This document shows, in pieces, positions 15,081 through 21,968 of a DNA stretch of 25,116 nt. The notes beneath the pieces are model-generated. The model was not told the origin of the DNA. It worked only from the letters and a program-made list of their open reading frames with translations, and did not search any database. Source of the DNA: Bacteroidia bacterium (lineage in GTDB: Bacteria > Bacteroidota > Bacteroidia > Cytophagales > Cyclobacteriaceae); the NCBI GenBank assembly GCA_016650355.1, contig JAENVX010000228.1:1-25116 (forward strand). Direction: 5' to 3'. The position numbers and the translations under genes are program-made. The stretch's first letter is position 1, and every line of letters begins with the position of its first letter.

Positions 15081-17162
15081 CTAAAGTATTATAGAATACG
15101 CCCCATGAATCAAAACAGAATGAACTGAAATATTTTTCGATTTCGCATCATTCACGATTTTTTTTGAGTAAGCCATGGAGTTACTACTGTCTAAAATAAC
15201 GTGCTGAAATTGAATTCTATCGTTGATCTTATCCAGTGAACTTACGGCATTATTTCCAATGATCAGATAATCCGCACTTACTTTATTCGGCAGGCTAGTA
15301 TATTTCCGATCCAGCAAGAGCATACTTTTTTTATGAAATTTAAAATAACGAAGTCCACCCGAGGTTTTGGTAAACAATGAGTCATCAATGCCAACTACTC
15401 CAACACCAGATGCAACACGATTTGGCTGAATGTGAAATCGGATTCGTTCCGTGTCGTTCAATAATGAAGAATCCGAATAAAAATAAGAACTCCCGTGGTC
15501 GATCCATTCCATTGCACTATGGCCATTCACCTTGTAAACAACGAATTGCGTTTTATTCACATCATTAATATAATGTTGCCATTGTATACCCGAATAAATA
15601 AGAACAAATAAGAAGCCGGCAATTAAATAGTAAAATCTCTTAAACTTAATAAGTAAGATAATCGTCACGATTGTTGCCATCAAAAGCCAGCATTGAAATG
15701 TGGTAAGGTAAATCCCACTGATCAAGCTGTAAGGCAAATCTTCGACTGCAAACACTCCCATGTTTACAATCTTTATACTCCACTCCAGCAGCCATCCAAC
15801 AACTAGAGCAAAAGGCGATAAAAAGCTAACCGCAAATAAAAGAATACCAAGTGCCAACACCAATATTGAGCCGGGGATAACAAACAAATTAGAGAAAAGA
15901 AAATATAACGGAAACTGATGGAAGTACAATAGTCCTAAAGTAAACGTAGCGATTTGAGCCGAGATTGAAACACACGAAATACTCCAGCACCAATCAAGAA
16001 ATTTATTCTGTGGATCCCATAAATTGTAAAGCGGCCTTTGCAAATAAACTATCCCAATCACGGCCAGGTAAGAGAGCTGAAACCCAACAGACATGATAAT
16101 ATAAGGATCATATAAAAGTAAAATAAAAGCTGACGCAGCAAGGGTATTATATATATTAGTACTTCTTGAAAAAGGTTTGGCTAAAGCCACGAACGAAAAC
16201 ATAGTCACTGCCCGTAATACGGATGGGGAAAGACCAGTTATAAATGCATACGCCCATAGGCAAACTAAACTAATAATTGCAATTAACCAGGGGCTATACG
16301 AAACTGAACGTATCGGTTTTAATAACAAAAGAATAATCCAATACAAGATGCCTACATGCAAACCCGATACGGCTAACACGTGCATTGCACCACTTGCCGA
16401 ATATGCATTTTGAAGATCATTATCGAGCCCATCCCTTACCCCTAGGACAAGCGCCAATGCAATGGCTTGCTCCTGACCGCCATGAACAAATTCCTTCATT
16501 TTCAACGATGCCCATGTGCGTGCCTGTTGAGAATAAAACAGAAATCCTTTTCGTTGCGCCTGAGCAATGAAATGAATATTCTCACTTCGCACAAATTGCT
16601 GATGGTAGATATTTCTGAAAGTCAAGAACCGCCTAAAATCAAACTCGTGCGGGTTGGCAGGAGATTCCAGTGGAATTGGTGCACCTTTAACTAAAATCTG
16701 ATCGCCATATTTTAAATCAATTCTGCCTGATTGCTTTGAGAAATAAATTAAGACATTGCCAGTTGCTGGTATCCATTCATCCTTAAGCTTTACTGCATCC
16801 ACAACCACTTCAACTTTCCACGATTTTATTTTTTCCTCTGGCAAGGATTTTACTTTTGCGCTGTAAGCTTCAATTGACTTAATGTGAGTAAGATGATCAG
16901 CCTTGCGTGTTTCCGTGTGATGAAGTATATTAATAAACCCTGCCACATAAACAGCAAACAATCCAACGAGGCCTGCGACTATCGATTTTGTTGTTGACGT
17001 TCTAGGAAGGAAATAGCCAAACGCAAATAGCAGCAGAAAAAAAATAAAAAGCCATGAAGCAACTTCTGTAGAAATAATATCAGGCATGTAAATACCCAAT
17101 AGTGTGCCCATGATAAAAAAGGCAGTTATCCGAACCATTGCGTAGGGCATCCATTTTACCAT
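15081..17162 (-). CDS. comEC: ComEC/Rec2 family DNA uptake channel protein
   Basis: 693-residue inner-membrane protein, the predicted channel for single-stranded DNA in natural transformation. Residues ~10-80 hold three N-terminal membrane helices. Residues 95-205 are the soluble OB-like DUF4131 domain, with N-P-H-E-F-D-F-R-R-F-L at 170-180. The competence core follows, with the family signature HVLAVSGLHVG at 261-271 and about eight further hydrophobic segments up to about residue 530. The remaining ~160 residues are soluble, but no H-x-H-x-D-H metallo-beta-lactamase motif is seen, so the nuclease-like domain present in many ComEC proteins is missing or degenerate. The downstream crotonase gene follows after 3 bp. 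A second ATG at residue 5 is possible. Confidence 0.92.
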   Translation of the reverse strand: MVKWMPYAMVRITAFFIMGTLLGIYMPDIISTEVASWLFIFFLLLFAFGYFLPRTSTTKSIVAGLVGLFAVYVAGFINILHHTETRKADHLTHIKSIEAYSAKVKSLPEEKIKSWKVEVVVDAVKLKDEWIPATGNVLIYFSKQSGRIDLKYGDQILVKGAPIPLESPANPHEFDFRRFLTFRNIYHQQFVRSENIHFIAQAQRKGFLFYSQQARTWASLKMKEFVHGGQEQAIALALVLGVRDGLDNDLQNAYSASGAMHVLAVSGLHVGILYWIILLLLKPIRSVSYSPWLIAIISLVCLWAYAFITGLSPSVLRAVTMFSFVALAKPFSRSTNIYNTLAASAFILLLYDPYIIMSVGFQLSYLAVIGIVYLQRPLYNLWDPQNKFLDWCWSISCVSISAQIATFTLGLLYFHQFPLYFLFSNLFVIPGSILVLALGILLFAVSFLSPFALVVGWLLEWSIKIVNMGVFAVEDLPYSLISGIYLTTFQCWLLMATIVTIILLIKFKRFYYLIAGFLFVLIYSGIQWQHYINDVNKTQFVVYKVNGHSAMEWIDHGSSYFYSDSSLLNDTERIRFHIQPNRVASGVGVVGIDDSLFTKTSGGLRYFKFHKKSMLLLDRKYTSLPNKVSADYLIIGNNAVSSLDKINDRIQFQHVILDSSNSMAYSKKIVNDAKSKNISVHSVLIHGAYSIIL

Positions 17163-17166
17163 ATAG

Positions 17167-17198
17167 GTAAGGTAGAAAGACTCAGGAAAAAATTCAAA
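17167..17198 (-). promoter_or_regulatory. Candidate promoter of comEC
   Basis: Minus strand TTTG (17195-17198), 20 bp, TACCTTAC (17167-17174; 6 of 8 to TAnnTTTG), ending 4 bp before the comEC ATG. Position agrees with the near-leaderless pattern in the window, but the -7 match is only fair. Confidence 0.3.
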
Positions 17199-17242
17199 CA
17201 GTCTTTCGTTGAAGCCGTAGCAGATTGCTATTAAAATATGTT

Positions 17243-17287
17243 CAAAAAAAAGCGGTGATCGATCTAAAATTCAGAACGAACACCGCT
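17243..17287 (-). terminator. Rho-independent terminator after the 31-residue protein gene
   Basis: Read on the minus strand, AGCGGTG (17281-17287) pairs with CACCGCT (17251-17257) across a 23-nt loop, followed directly by about eight T. It starts 18 bp after the stop of the small gene at 17306-17401 and ends about 80 bp before comEC begins, so it separates the two transcripts. Confidence 0.7.
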
Positions 17288-17305
17288 TCTGCCAAAAATA
17301 TCAAT

Positions 17306-17401
17306 TTAATCCATCTTCATTATCACAGCCAGCACGATAACCATTGCAAACATTAAAATCACAAACCAAAGTCTTTGTACAAAATCAATTAAGGTTCTCA
17401 T
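17306..17401 (-). CDS. 31-residue single-helix membrane protein
   Basis: Tiny ORF with ATG at 17401 and TAA at 17306. The protein is MRTLIDFVQRLW, then a single strongly hydrophobic helix at about residues 12-28 (FVILMFAMVIVLAVI), and a short K-M-D end. The R/D/Q-containing amphipathic N terminus and one membrane span resemble small regulatory subunits of membrane complexes. A strong terminator directly follows, and no other gene lies between, so the ORF appears to be the sole product of a short transcript. The 17402-17532 leader contains a hairpin. I recognise no family; short ORFs of this size can arise by chance, and the terminator could instead end the gene at 17533-17880. Confidence 0.5.
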   Translation of the reverse strand: MRTLIDFVQRLWFVILMFAMVIVLAVIMKMD

Positions 17402-17456
17402 ATATTTTCTTATTAGTATGTATAATCAGTTAAAATAATTAAGGCATGCAGGTAAT

Positions 17457-17471
17457 CAGACTTTAGGTCTG
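17457..17471 (-). repeat. Short hairpin upstream of the 31-residue protein gene
   Basis: CAGAC, five-base loop, GTCTG. It lies between the end of the 115-residue gene (17533) and the small ORF start (17401). No T-run is attached. It may be a leader structure or a weak operator; function not determined. Confidence 0.3.
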
Positions 17472-17532
17472 CCTTGATTGTTCCCTGTATGTTTATGATG
17501 TAAACCCTGTTAGTTGGGCTTGAAAGGAGGGG

Positions 17533-17880
17533 CTATGGAGCGTTTATGCTGGTGATTACATAAAATACATTGTAAAGAGAGACTACGACAAATAATGATT
17601 CATTTGTCTCAATTTCCAATGCAGGCAGATCAAAATTAACATCCCAACTAGGATATCCAGCCAACTGTATCCCCGAAGAAGAATTCGTATAGGTGAGATA
17701 TTCAGAGGCTTTATGATAAACAATGGGATTACCAGAATTGGACTGGAGAAAGGTTTGATGGCTCTTACTAGACTGGTGCCTCCTTAGAAATTCAGGGTTA
17801 GCGTAAACAACAATAATGAATATCGAAATAACTTCGAAAAGAAAAGCACAAAACCTTCTTATTTTAGACAGTGAATTCAT
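17533..17880 (-). CDS. Unrecognised 115-residue membrane-anchored protein
   Basis: The ATG at 17880 gives 115 residues; a TTG 18 bp further upstream is less likely. Residues 9-27 form a hydrophobic segment (FCAFLFEVISIFIIVVYA) after a basic start (K-I-R-R), so it is an inner-membrane anchor or an uncleaved signal. Then comes a hydrophilic stretch rich in Ser, His and Gln, and a C-terminal part with WDVNFDLPALEIETNESLFVV and a final hydrophobic end VVSLYNVFYVITSINAP. It lies 66 bp after phoH on the same strand. I recognise no family and no catalytic motif. Codon use and composition look like real coding sequence, but a chance ORF cannot be excluded. Confidence 0.5.
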   Translation of the reverse strand: MNSLSKIRRFCAFLFEVISIFIIVVYANPEFLRRHQSSKSHQTFLQSNSGNPIVYHKASEYLTYTNSSSGIQLAGYPSWDVNFDLPALEIETNESLFVVVSLYNVFYVITSINAP

Positions 17881-17946
17881 CAATATTAAGAAAGCCAAAG
17901 TTATATATTTCCAGAAGGATTTTCCTACTCCCCTCCTTGGAATAGC

Positions 17947-18900
17947 TCATATTTTCGTTGTATCGGATTTGCCGTATGCCTCAATTATGTCGCGTACCAG
18001 TTTATGACGAATGACATCTTTCTCGGTTAACTCCACCATCTCTATACCTTTCACGCCATTCACTATGCGAATAGCCTCTTTCAAGCCTGATTTCTGATTA
18101 CCCGGCAAATCAATTTGTGAGGCATCGCCTGTTACAATCATTTTAGACTCTGGTCCCATCCGCGTAAGAAACATCTTCATTTGCATGGGAGTTGTGTTCT
18201 GTGCTTCATCCAGCAGAATAAAGGCGTTGTTAAGGGTACGTCCGCGCATATAAGCTAAAGGAGCAATCTCAATCAACTCGCGCTCCATATAAAATTTTAA
18301 TTTTTCTGACGGAATCATATCATTTAATGCATCATAGATAGGGCGCAGATAGGGGTCAATCTTTTCCTTTAAATCTCCAGGCAAAAAGCCCAGATTCTCT
18401 CCTGCTTCTACTGCTGGCCGGGTAATAATAATTTTTCTTACCTGCTTAGCTTTCAAAGCCTTCACAGCCATGGCAACGGAAACAAAAGTTTTGCCTGTAC
18501 CGGCTGGTCCAAGAGCAAAAACAAGATCATTTTGTTTGATGGCCAATACCAATTTCTGCTGGTTCGGTGTTTTTGCCTTGATAGGATTTCCTCGAGTTCC
18601 ATACAGCAGCACATCGTCCGCAAATTCATCTGGCATGAAATCCTGTCGTTCCTGAGCAATGTAACCGCGTACATTCTCCTCGTTAATCTTGCCAAACTGA
18701 TGAAAATGATCCACAAGCGAATTGACTATATCCGCAATCTGAACTAAATCGATAGGGTCCCCCTTCAATACAATTTCATTGCCTCGAGAAATTATTTTGC
18801 TTTTTGGAAAAGCGAGGGTTAGCTCATTCATGTTTCTATTTTCTACTCCCAGAAAGTCGAGCAGCGAAACATTTTCAAGTGTAATGGTTTTTTCTATCAA
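17947..18900 (-). CDS. phoH: PhoH family P-loop ATPase
   Basis: 317 residues, probably starting at the TTG at 18900: no ATG is present upstream in frame, and the segment IEKTITLENVSLLDFLGVEN at the start is conserved in Bacteroidota PhoH. An N-terminal KH-like region covers residues ~1-85. The RecA-like core has Walker A GPAGTGKT at 131-138, RPAVEAGE at 161-168, Walker B ILLDEAQN at 228-235, and a sensor GDASQIDLP. Cytoplasmic ATPase thought to act in RNA metabolism (YbeZ-like, working with the YbeY endoribonuclease on rRNA); ybeY is not in view here. Transcribed divergently from the SAM hydrolase-family gene, with the promoters facing each other in 96 bp. Confidence 0.93.
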   Translation of the reverse strand: MIEKTITLENVSLLDFLGVENRNMNELTLAFPKSKIISRGNEIVLKGDPIDLVQIADIVNSLVDHFHQFGKINEENVRGYIAQERQDFMPDEFADDVLLYGTRGNPIKAKTPNQQKLVLAIKQNDLVFALGPAGTGKTFVSVAMAVKALKAKQVRKIIITRPAVEAGENLGFLPGDLKEKIDPYLRPIYDALNDMIPSEKLKFYMERELIEIAPLAYMRGRTLNNAFILLDEAQNTTPMQMKMFLTRMGPESKMIVTGDASQIDLPGNQKSGLKEAIRIVNGVKGIEMVELTEKDVIRHKLVRDIIEAYGKSDTTKI

Positions 18901-18924
18901 TGAATTAAAGTGGTTGAAATGATT

Positions 18925-18932
18925 TAATTTTG
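18925..18932 (+). promoter_or_regulatory. Possible -7 element for the SAM hydrolase-family gene
   Basis: TAATTTTG is an exact TAnnTTTG match; the leader would be about 60 nt. No TTG stands at the usual distance upstream, so support is partial. It lies 6 bp from the opposing phoH -7 element. Confidence 0.3.
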
Positions 18933-18938
18933 ATACAA

Positions 18939-18969
18939 CAAAACTAACTAATATTCCGGCCTATTGAAA
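18939..18969 (-). promoter_or_regulatory. Candidate promoter of phoH
   Basis: Minus strand TAGTTTTG (18939-18946) matches TAnnTTTG exactly; 19 bp upstream lies TTTC (18966-18969), one base off the TTTG -33 element. The start would be near 18933, giving a leader of about 33 nt. Confidence 0.45.
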
Positions 18970-18996
18970 ACCAGCCGGTAGTCGTAAAGTTCAACC

Positions 18997-19770
18997 ATGG
19001 CCATCGTCACCTTACTTACCGACAGCGGAGAAAGTGACCACTATGTGGCCGCCATTAAAGCAAAAATATTAAGTGTCAACCCTGGACTTACCCTTGTGGA
19101 CATTAGCCATAATATTGCAGCCTGTGATATCGCTCATGGTGCATTTGTGCTGAAAGCAGTTTTCCGAGATTTCCCCAAGGGCACGGTTCACTTAACTGGC
19201 GTTGACGCTACTTCCAACCGGGGCGATAGCAGCATTGCCTTACAACTTGAAGATCATTTTTTTGTGGGGCCAGACAATGGGCTATTCGGTTTAATAAGTG
19301 AAAAGCCTCATCAGGGGTTAGTTGAACTTAATAAAATCAATCCTGTTACCACAACTTTCCCGGAGAAAGATATTTTCGCTGCGGTAGCCGCTAAACTTGC
19401 CAGCGGGGTTGCCATCAGCACAGTCGGTATTGCCATGTCCACCTTTCGGAAGCTGACAGACAGGCACGTGAAGGCAACTAAAAAATTAATTGCAGGAAAT
19501 GTGATCCGGATTGATAACTATGGCAATCTCCTTACTAACATTCCTAAAGAGGTTTTTGAGACATTAAGTAAAGGCAAAAATTTTACCATCCAGTTTAGCG
19601 GAGAGAAATTCAAAAAGATTCACGCAACCTACAATCAGACCGATCAAGGCGAATGCTTTTTAATTTTTAATAGCCTTGGATTGCTGGAGATTGGAATATA
19701 CAAGGGGAACGCAAGTGAACTATTAGGCCTGGGGCATGATAGTCAAGTCAATATCACCTTTGAGGAGTAG
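18997..19770 (+). CDS. SAM hydrolase / halogenase family protein (DUF62, SAM hydroxide adenosyltransferase)
   Basis: 257 residues, ATG start. Family members bind S-adenosylmethionine and attack it with hydroxide (giving adenosine and methionine) or, in rare relatives, with chloride or fluoride. The N-terminal domain opens with IVTLLTDSGESDHYVAAIK (Asp9), then VDISHNI, a GVDATSNRG segment with candidate catalytic Asp70 and Arg75, and FVGPDNGLFGLI (89-100). The C-terminal beta-barrel domain has IDNYGNLLTNI. Family knowledge makes the hydroxide reaction likely, since most bacterial members are of that type. The cellular reason for SAM hydrolysis is unclear. It is followed 42 bp later by an ABM-domain gene, likely in one transcript. 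Confidence 0.9.
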   Translation: MAIVTLLTDSGESDHYVAAIKAKILSVNPGLTLVDISHNIAACDIAHGAFVLKAVFRDFPKGTVHLTGVDATSNRGDSSIALQLEDHFFVGPDNGLFGLISEKPHQGLVELNKINPVTTTFPEKDIFAAVAAKLASGVAISTVGIAMSTFRKLTDRHVKATKKLIAGNVIRIDNYGNLLTNIPKEVFETLSKGKNFTIQFSGEKFKKIHATYNQTDQGECFLIFNSLGLLEIGIYKGNASELLGLGHDSQVNITFEE

Positions 19771-19812
19771 TACGATAGCCGACACCAGCATCATAATAAA
19801 TTATTGTTACCA

Positions 19813-20106
19813 ATGATCACACGAATTGTACGAATGCATTTTACCGAAGCAGGCCTACAGGAGTTTCTTGACATATTTAACACTCATAAAAATGCCATTC
19901 GGAATTTTGAGGGGTGCTCACACCTTCAATTATTGAAAGATGCTGATGACCCCTTATGTTACACTACACTTAGCCATTGGGACAAACAAGAAAGCCTAGA
20001 TCAATACCGTCAATCAGAGCTATTTGGTAAAGTTTGGGGTAGGGTGAAGAACCTATTTTCGGAACGGAGTCACGCATTTTCATTGGAGAAATTTATTGAG
20101 TTGTAA
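19813..20106 (+). CDS. ABM-type (antibiotic biosynthesis monooxygenase) domain protein
   Basis: 97 residues from the ATG at 19813; the TTG at 19804 adds only L-L-P and is less likely. The dimeric alpha/beta ABM pattern is clear: strand ITRIVRMHF, helix EAGLQEFLDIFNTHKNAIRN, F-E-G-C-S-H-L-Q-L-L strand, a TTLSHWDKQESLDQYRQS segment (W-x-x-x-E-x-L-x-x-Y-R) and a helix with LFSERSHAFSLEKF. Many such small proteins are annotated as quinol monooxygenase or heme-degrading enzymes, but most are uncharacterised, and no cofactor motif distinguishes them. It ends 45 bp before tRNA-Leu. Confidence 0.82.
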   Translation: MITRIVRMHFTEAGLQEFLDIFNTHKNAIRNFEGCSHLQLLKDADDPLCYTTLSHWDKQESLDQYRQSELFGKVWGRVKNLFSERSHAFSLEKFIEL

Positions 20107-20110
20107 AAAA

Positions 20111-20141
20111 TTGTATCGGAATTAAAGATTCCACATATTTG
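20111..20141 (+). promoter_or_regulatory. Promoter of tRNA-Leu
   Basis: TTG (20111-20113), 20 bp, CATATTTG (20134-20141; 7 of 8 match to TAnnTTTG). The predicted start at about 20145-20148 lies a few bases before the mature tRNA 5' end at 20152. Confidence 0.5.
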
Positions 20142-20151
20142 CAACCCGTTT

Positions 20152-20233
20152 GCCTTAGTGGCGGAATTGGTAGACGCGCACGACTCAAAATCGTGTACCG
20201 TAAGGTGTGCCGGTTCGATTCCGGCCTGAGGTA
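20152..20233 (+). tRNA. tRNA-Leu (anticodon CAA)
   Basis: 82-nt class II tRNA with long variable arm. The acceptor stem pairs GCCTTAG (20152-20158) with CTGAGGT (20226-20232), with discriminator A at 20233. The anticodon stem CACGA/TCGTG encloses loop CTCAAAA, so the anticodon is CAA and it reads UUG. The T arm is GCCGG-TTCGATT-CCGGC, and the variable arm has ACC...GGT pairing. CCA is not encoded, as is usual in the phylum. A strong terminator follows at 20255. Confidence 0.96.
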
Positions 20234-20254
20234 CTCTCTGTAAAGCAGATAGTT

Positions 20255-20297
20255 AAAAGGTCTTCTGAATTTGTCTAATTCTGAAGGCCTTTTTATT
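20255..20297 (+). terminator. Strong terminator after tRNA-Leu
   Basis: AAAAGG-T-CTTC-T-GAATT (20255-20271) pairs with AATTC-T-GAAG-G-CCTTTTT (20277-20294): 15 Watson-Crick pairs, one G-U and one T-T mismatch, around a 5-nt loop, ending in a T-run. The A-rich upstream arm gives a T-run on the other strand as well, so it may work in both directions. Confidence 0.85.
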
Positions 20298-20550
20298 TGG
20301 AGAACAGTTCCCACTCACAATTATTCATTGGTGAGTCAATAACGATTAAATGATCACTCTATCTCTGAACCTTAATCGATGTTAGGTTTCTTTTCATACA
20401 ACAAATCTAAAGCGTTAGATCTGATGCGTTGACTTATTGAATTCGCGGACATCCAACCGCGTTGTGCACAACGACCTTGGCATGTTGCGTAGCTTAGCAT
20501 GAGCGATGGCTTTGAGGCTATTACTTATATCCTTTGTTGGTGTTTCGTTT
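20298..20550 (+). other. Palindrome-rich non-coding stretch between tRNA-Leu and the decarboxylase-like gene
   Basis: No convincing gene is seen on either strand. It contains three structured elements close together: ATCTAA-AGCG-TTAGAT (20405-20420), CGCGG-8 nt-CCGCG (20444-20461) and the perfect 14-bp palindrome CGTTGTGCACAACG (20460-20473). The local GC content in 20441-20520 is higher than around it. It marks the border between housekeeping genes and an accessory-looking set, so it may be the scar of an inserted element, but no integrase or direct repeat of the tRNA 3' end was seen. Confidence 0.5.
20460..20473. repeat. Perfect 14-bp palindrome
   Basis: CGTTGTGCACAACG equals its own reverse complement. 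It abuts the CCGCG arm of a preceding hairpin (20444-20461). No gene is immediately adjacent; the nearest start codons are more than 1 kb away, so it is more likely a repeat or recombination element than an operator. Confidence 0.5.
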
Positions 20551-21828
20551 CTATTTTTTCGTCAATAACCCAAGTCGCTCACCCATCAAGATGTGTTTGT
20601 AAGCCTCACTGTTATCTTCTTTCGGTGTATCGAGTATGAAATTTACTTGATCTTGAAAAATCATGATGAAATCTGAACCACCAAAAGCAAAATTTCCTAA
20701 CATGTCGCCTTTCATTACGTGTGCTCCTGGTTTTACATTTTTCTCAAAATTTACTGATCCAACCGCTACCATTCCAATTGGTAGAAGTGCTACCAGTCCA
20801 TACCCTTCGGTTTCTAAAATCACACAGCCTCTCGTCTCAACAGTCTGCCATCCTGTTTTCGCTGCTGGATTAAATGCATATCTTCCATTCTCGGCATCCC
20901 ACCAAAGCGAGCCGCCAGTTGGATTTATACCTTGTATGATACGGACTTCTTTAACAGTTCCGTTCATGGGAAAATGATACCGATGGTAGTCATTCACATT
21001 CAAAAATGAGTGAGTAAAAGTCCCGTTGGCAAAGAAGTCTTTGTATTCACTATCTTCTCCAATTAGGTCTGATATAGACCTCAAAGTGGAAGACTTCACT
21101 GCAACTCCTGTAAACACCAAATTTGAACTACTGTCAATAGCCCATATGCCTTGCGGTTCAGAATCCGCAAATGAAGCAACTATTGAGTTGTCACCTGGAG
21201 AGGCTATTGGTCGCATACCGTTTGATTTCAGGTATCGTGTAAAGAAGTCGTTGAAAGTTTTCCAATTGGATGGGTCTTCGTACCAGCCATTTTGAAGGCC
21301 AAAATTCGCATCATTCAATGCCATTTGATAATATTGTTCATTCCAAGAGGTCTCTGTGTCTAGAAATTCACCCCATGACTTACTGAAAGTAATTAACCAA
21401 GAAGCGAACGGCTCTGCATATTGTAAAGAATTATTAACTAAACCTTTACCTTCCAATTCTGGGAGTGGTTGATCTATTATAAAGTAGAAATAGCAAAGAC
21501 TTTGAAAGATGTTGTCAAAGATTTCCGGATATTCTTCTTTTTTCAATAATGCCCAAGGCATGGATGTTTCTGACCATGAAACAAACTCATAGTATTCAGT
21601 TAGATTTTGAGCGGGGTTTGTGTTTCTATCTGAATTGATTTGCTTTGCTTTTTCTATTGAAGCAATTAGCATGGCTTTAACTTCGGGATTGTTCTCAACC
21701 AAAGTGATTAATTCCCTTGTAGCTTGTCCATATTCGACTTTCTTATTGGAATTACTATTGCATGAAACAAGAAAGGTTATAACAAGAACAAAATAGATAT
21801 AGTGTAAATAGTTTTTGGAATTTTTCAT
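20551..21828 (-). CDS. Lipoprotein of the phosphatidylserine decarboxylase / PsiD-like family
   Basis: 425 residues, ATG start. Residues 1-23 are a lipoprotein signal peptide with lipobox L-V-S-C (Cys23), so the mature enzyme should be a membrane-anchored periplasmic lipoprotein. Residues ~90-200 match the helical N-terminal domain that precedes PSD in a fungal/bacterial branch including tryptophan decarboxylase PsiD (KSWGEFLDT, NDFFTRYL at 193-200). The PSD domain follows: RPIASPGD (206-213), Asp222, HRYHFPMNG with His282/His285, and GNFAFGGSD at 378-386. Ser385 would be cleaved autocatalytically to form the pyruvoyl group. GGSD replaces the LGST of true PSDs, so a free amino acid may be the substrate. 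Codon use seems more AT-rich than in neighbours. The symporter lies 140 bp upstream. Confidence 0.8.
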   Translation of the reverse strand: MKNSKNYLHYIYFVLVITFLVSCNSNSNKKVEYGQATRELITLVENNPEVKAMLIASIEKAKQINSDRNTNPAQNLTEYYEFVSWSETSMPWALLKKEEYPEIFDNIFQSLCYFYFIIDQPLPELEGKGLVNNSLQYAEPFASWLITFSKSWGEFLDTETSWNEQYYQMALNDANFGLQNGWYEDPSNWKTFNDFFTRYLKSNGMRPIASPGDNSIVASFADSEPQGIWAIDSSSNLVFTGVAVKSSTLRSISDLIGEDSEYKDFFANGTFTHSFLNVNDYHRYHFPMNGTVKEVRIIQGINPTGGSLWWDAENGRYAFNPAAKTGWQTVETRGCVILETEGYGLVALLPIGMVAVGSVNFEKNVKPGAHVMKGDMLGNFAFGGSDFIMIFQDQVNFILDTPKEDNSEAYKHILMGERLGLLTKK

Positions 21829-21864
21829 TTTGATTGACTTTAGTTCTAACTTATTTTGAAAACT

Positions 21865-21883
21865 TTGAATCCGGTGGATTCAA
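21865..21883 (-). terminator. Hairpin downstream of the symporter gene, possible weak terminator
   Basis: TTGAATCC (21865-21872), 3-nt loop, GGATTCAA (21876-21883), a perfect 8-bp stem. On the minus strand it lies about 85 bp after the symporter stop and is followed by AGTTTTC, a poor T-run. It could end the symporter transcript or act as an operator for the decarboxylase-like gene. Confidence 0.35.
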
Positions 21884-21968
21884 TCTTATAGGCAACAAGT
21901 AAATATATAAAAAGTTAATTTTTAATAACTCCTTTTGTTACGAATAGTCAAGGGTATTCGAAAATGCT

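Noticed and set aside
18462..18747. Frames on both strands inside phoH
   Set aside because: All lie inside the conserved ATPase core of phoH and have no independent support.
20152..20233. Search for a repeat of the tRNA-Leu 3' end as an attachment site
   Set aside because: No second copy of the T-arm/acceptor sequence was seen in the window, so an att site is not annotated.
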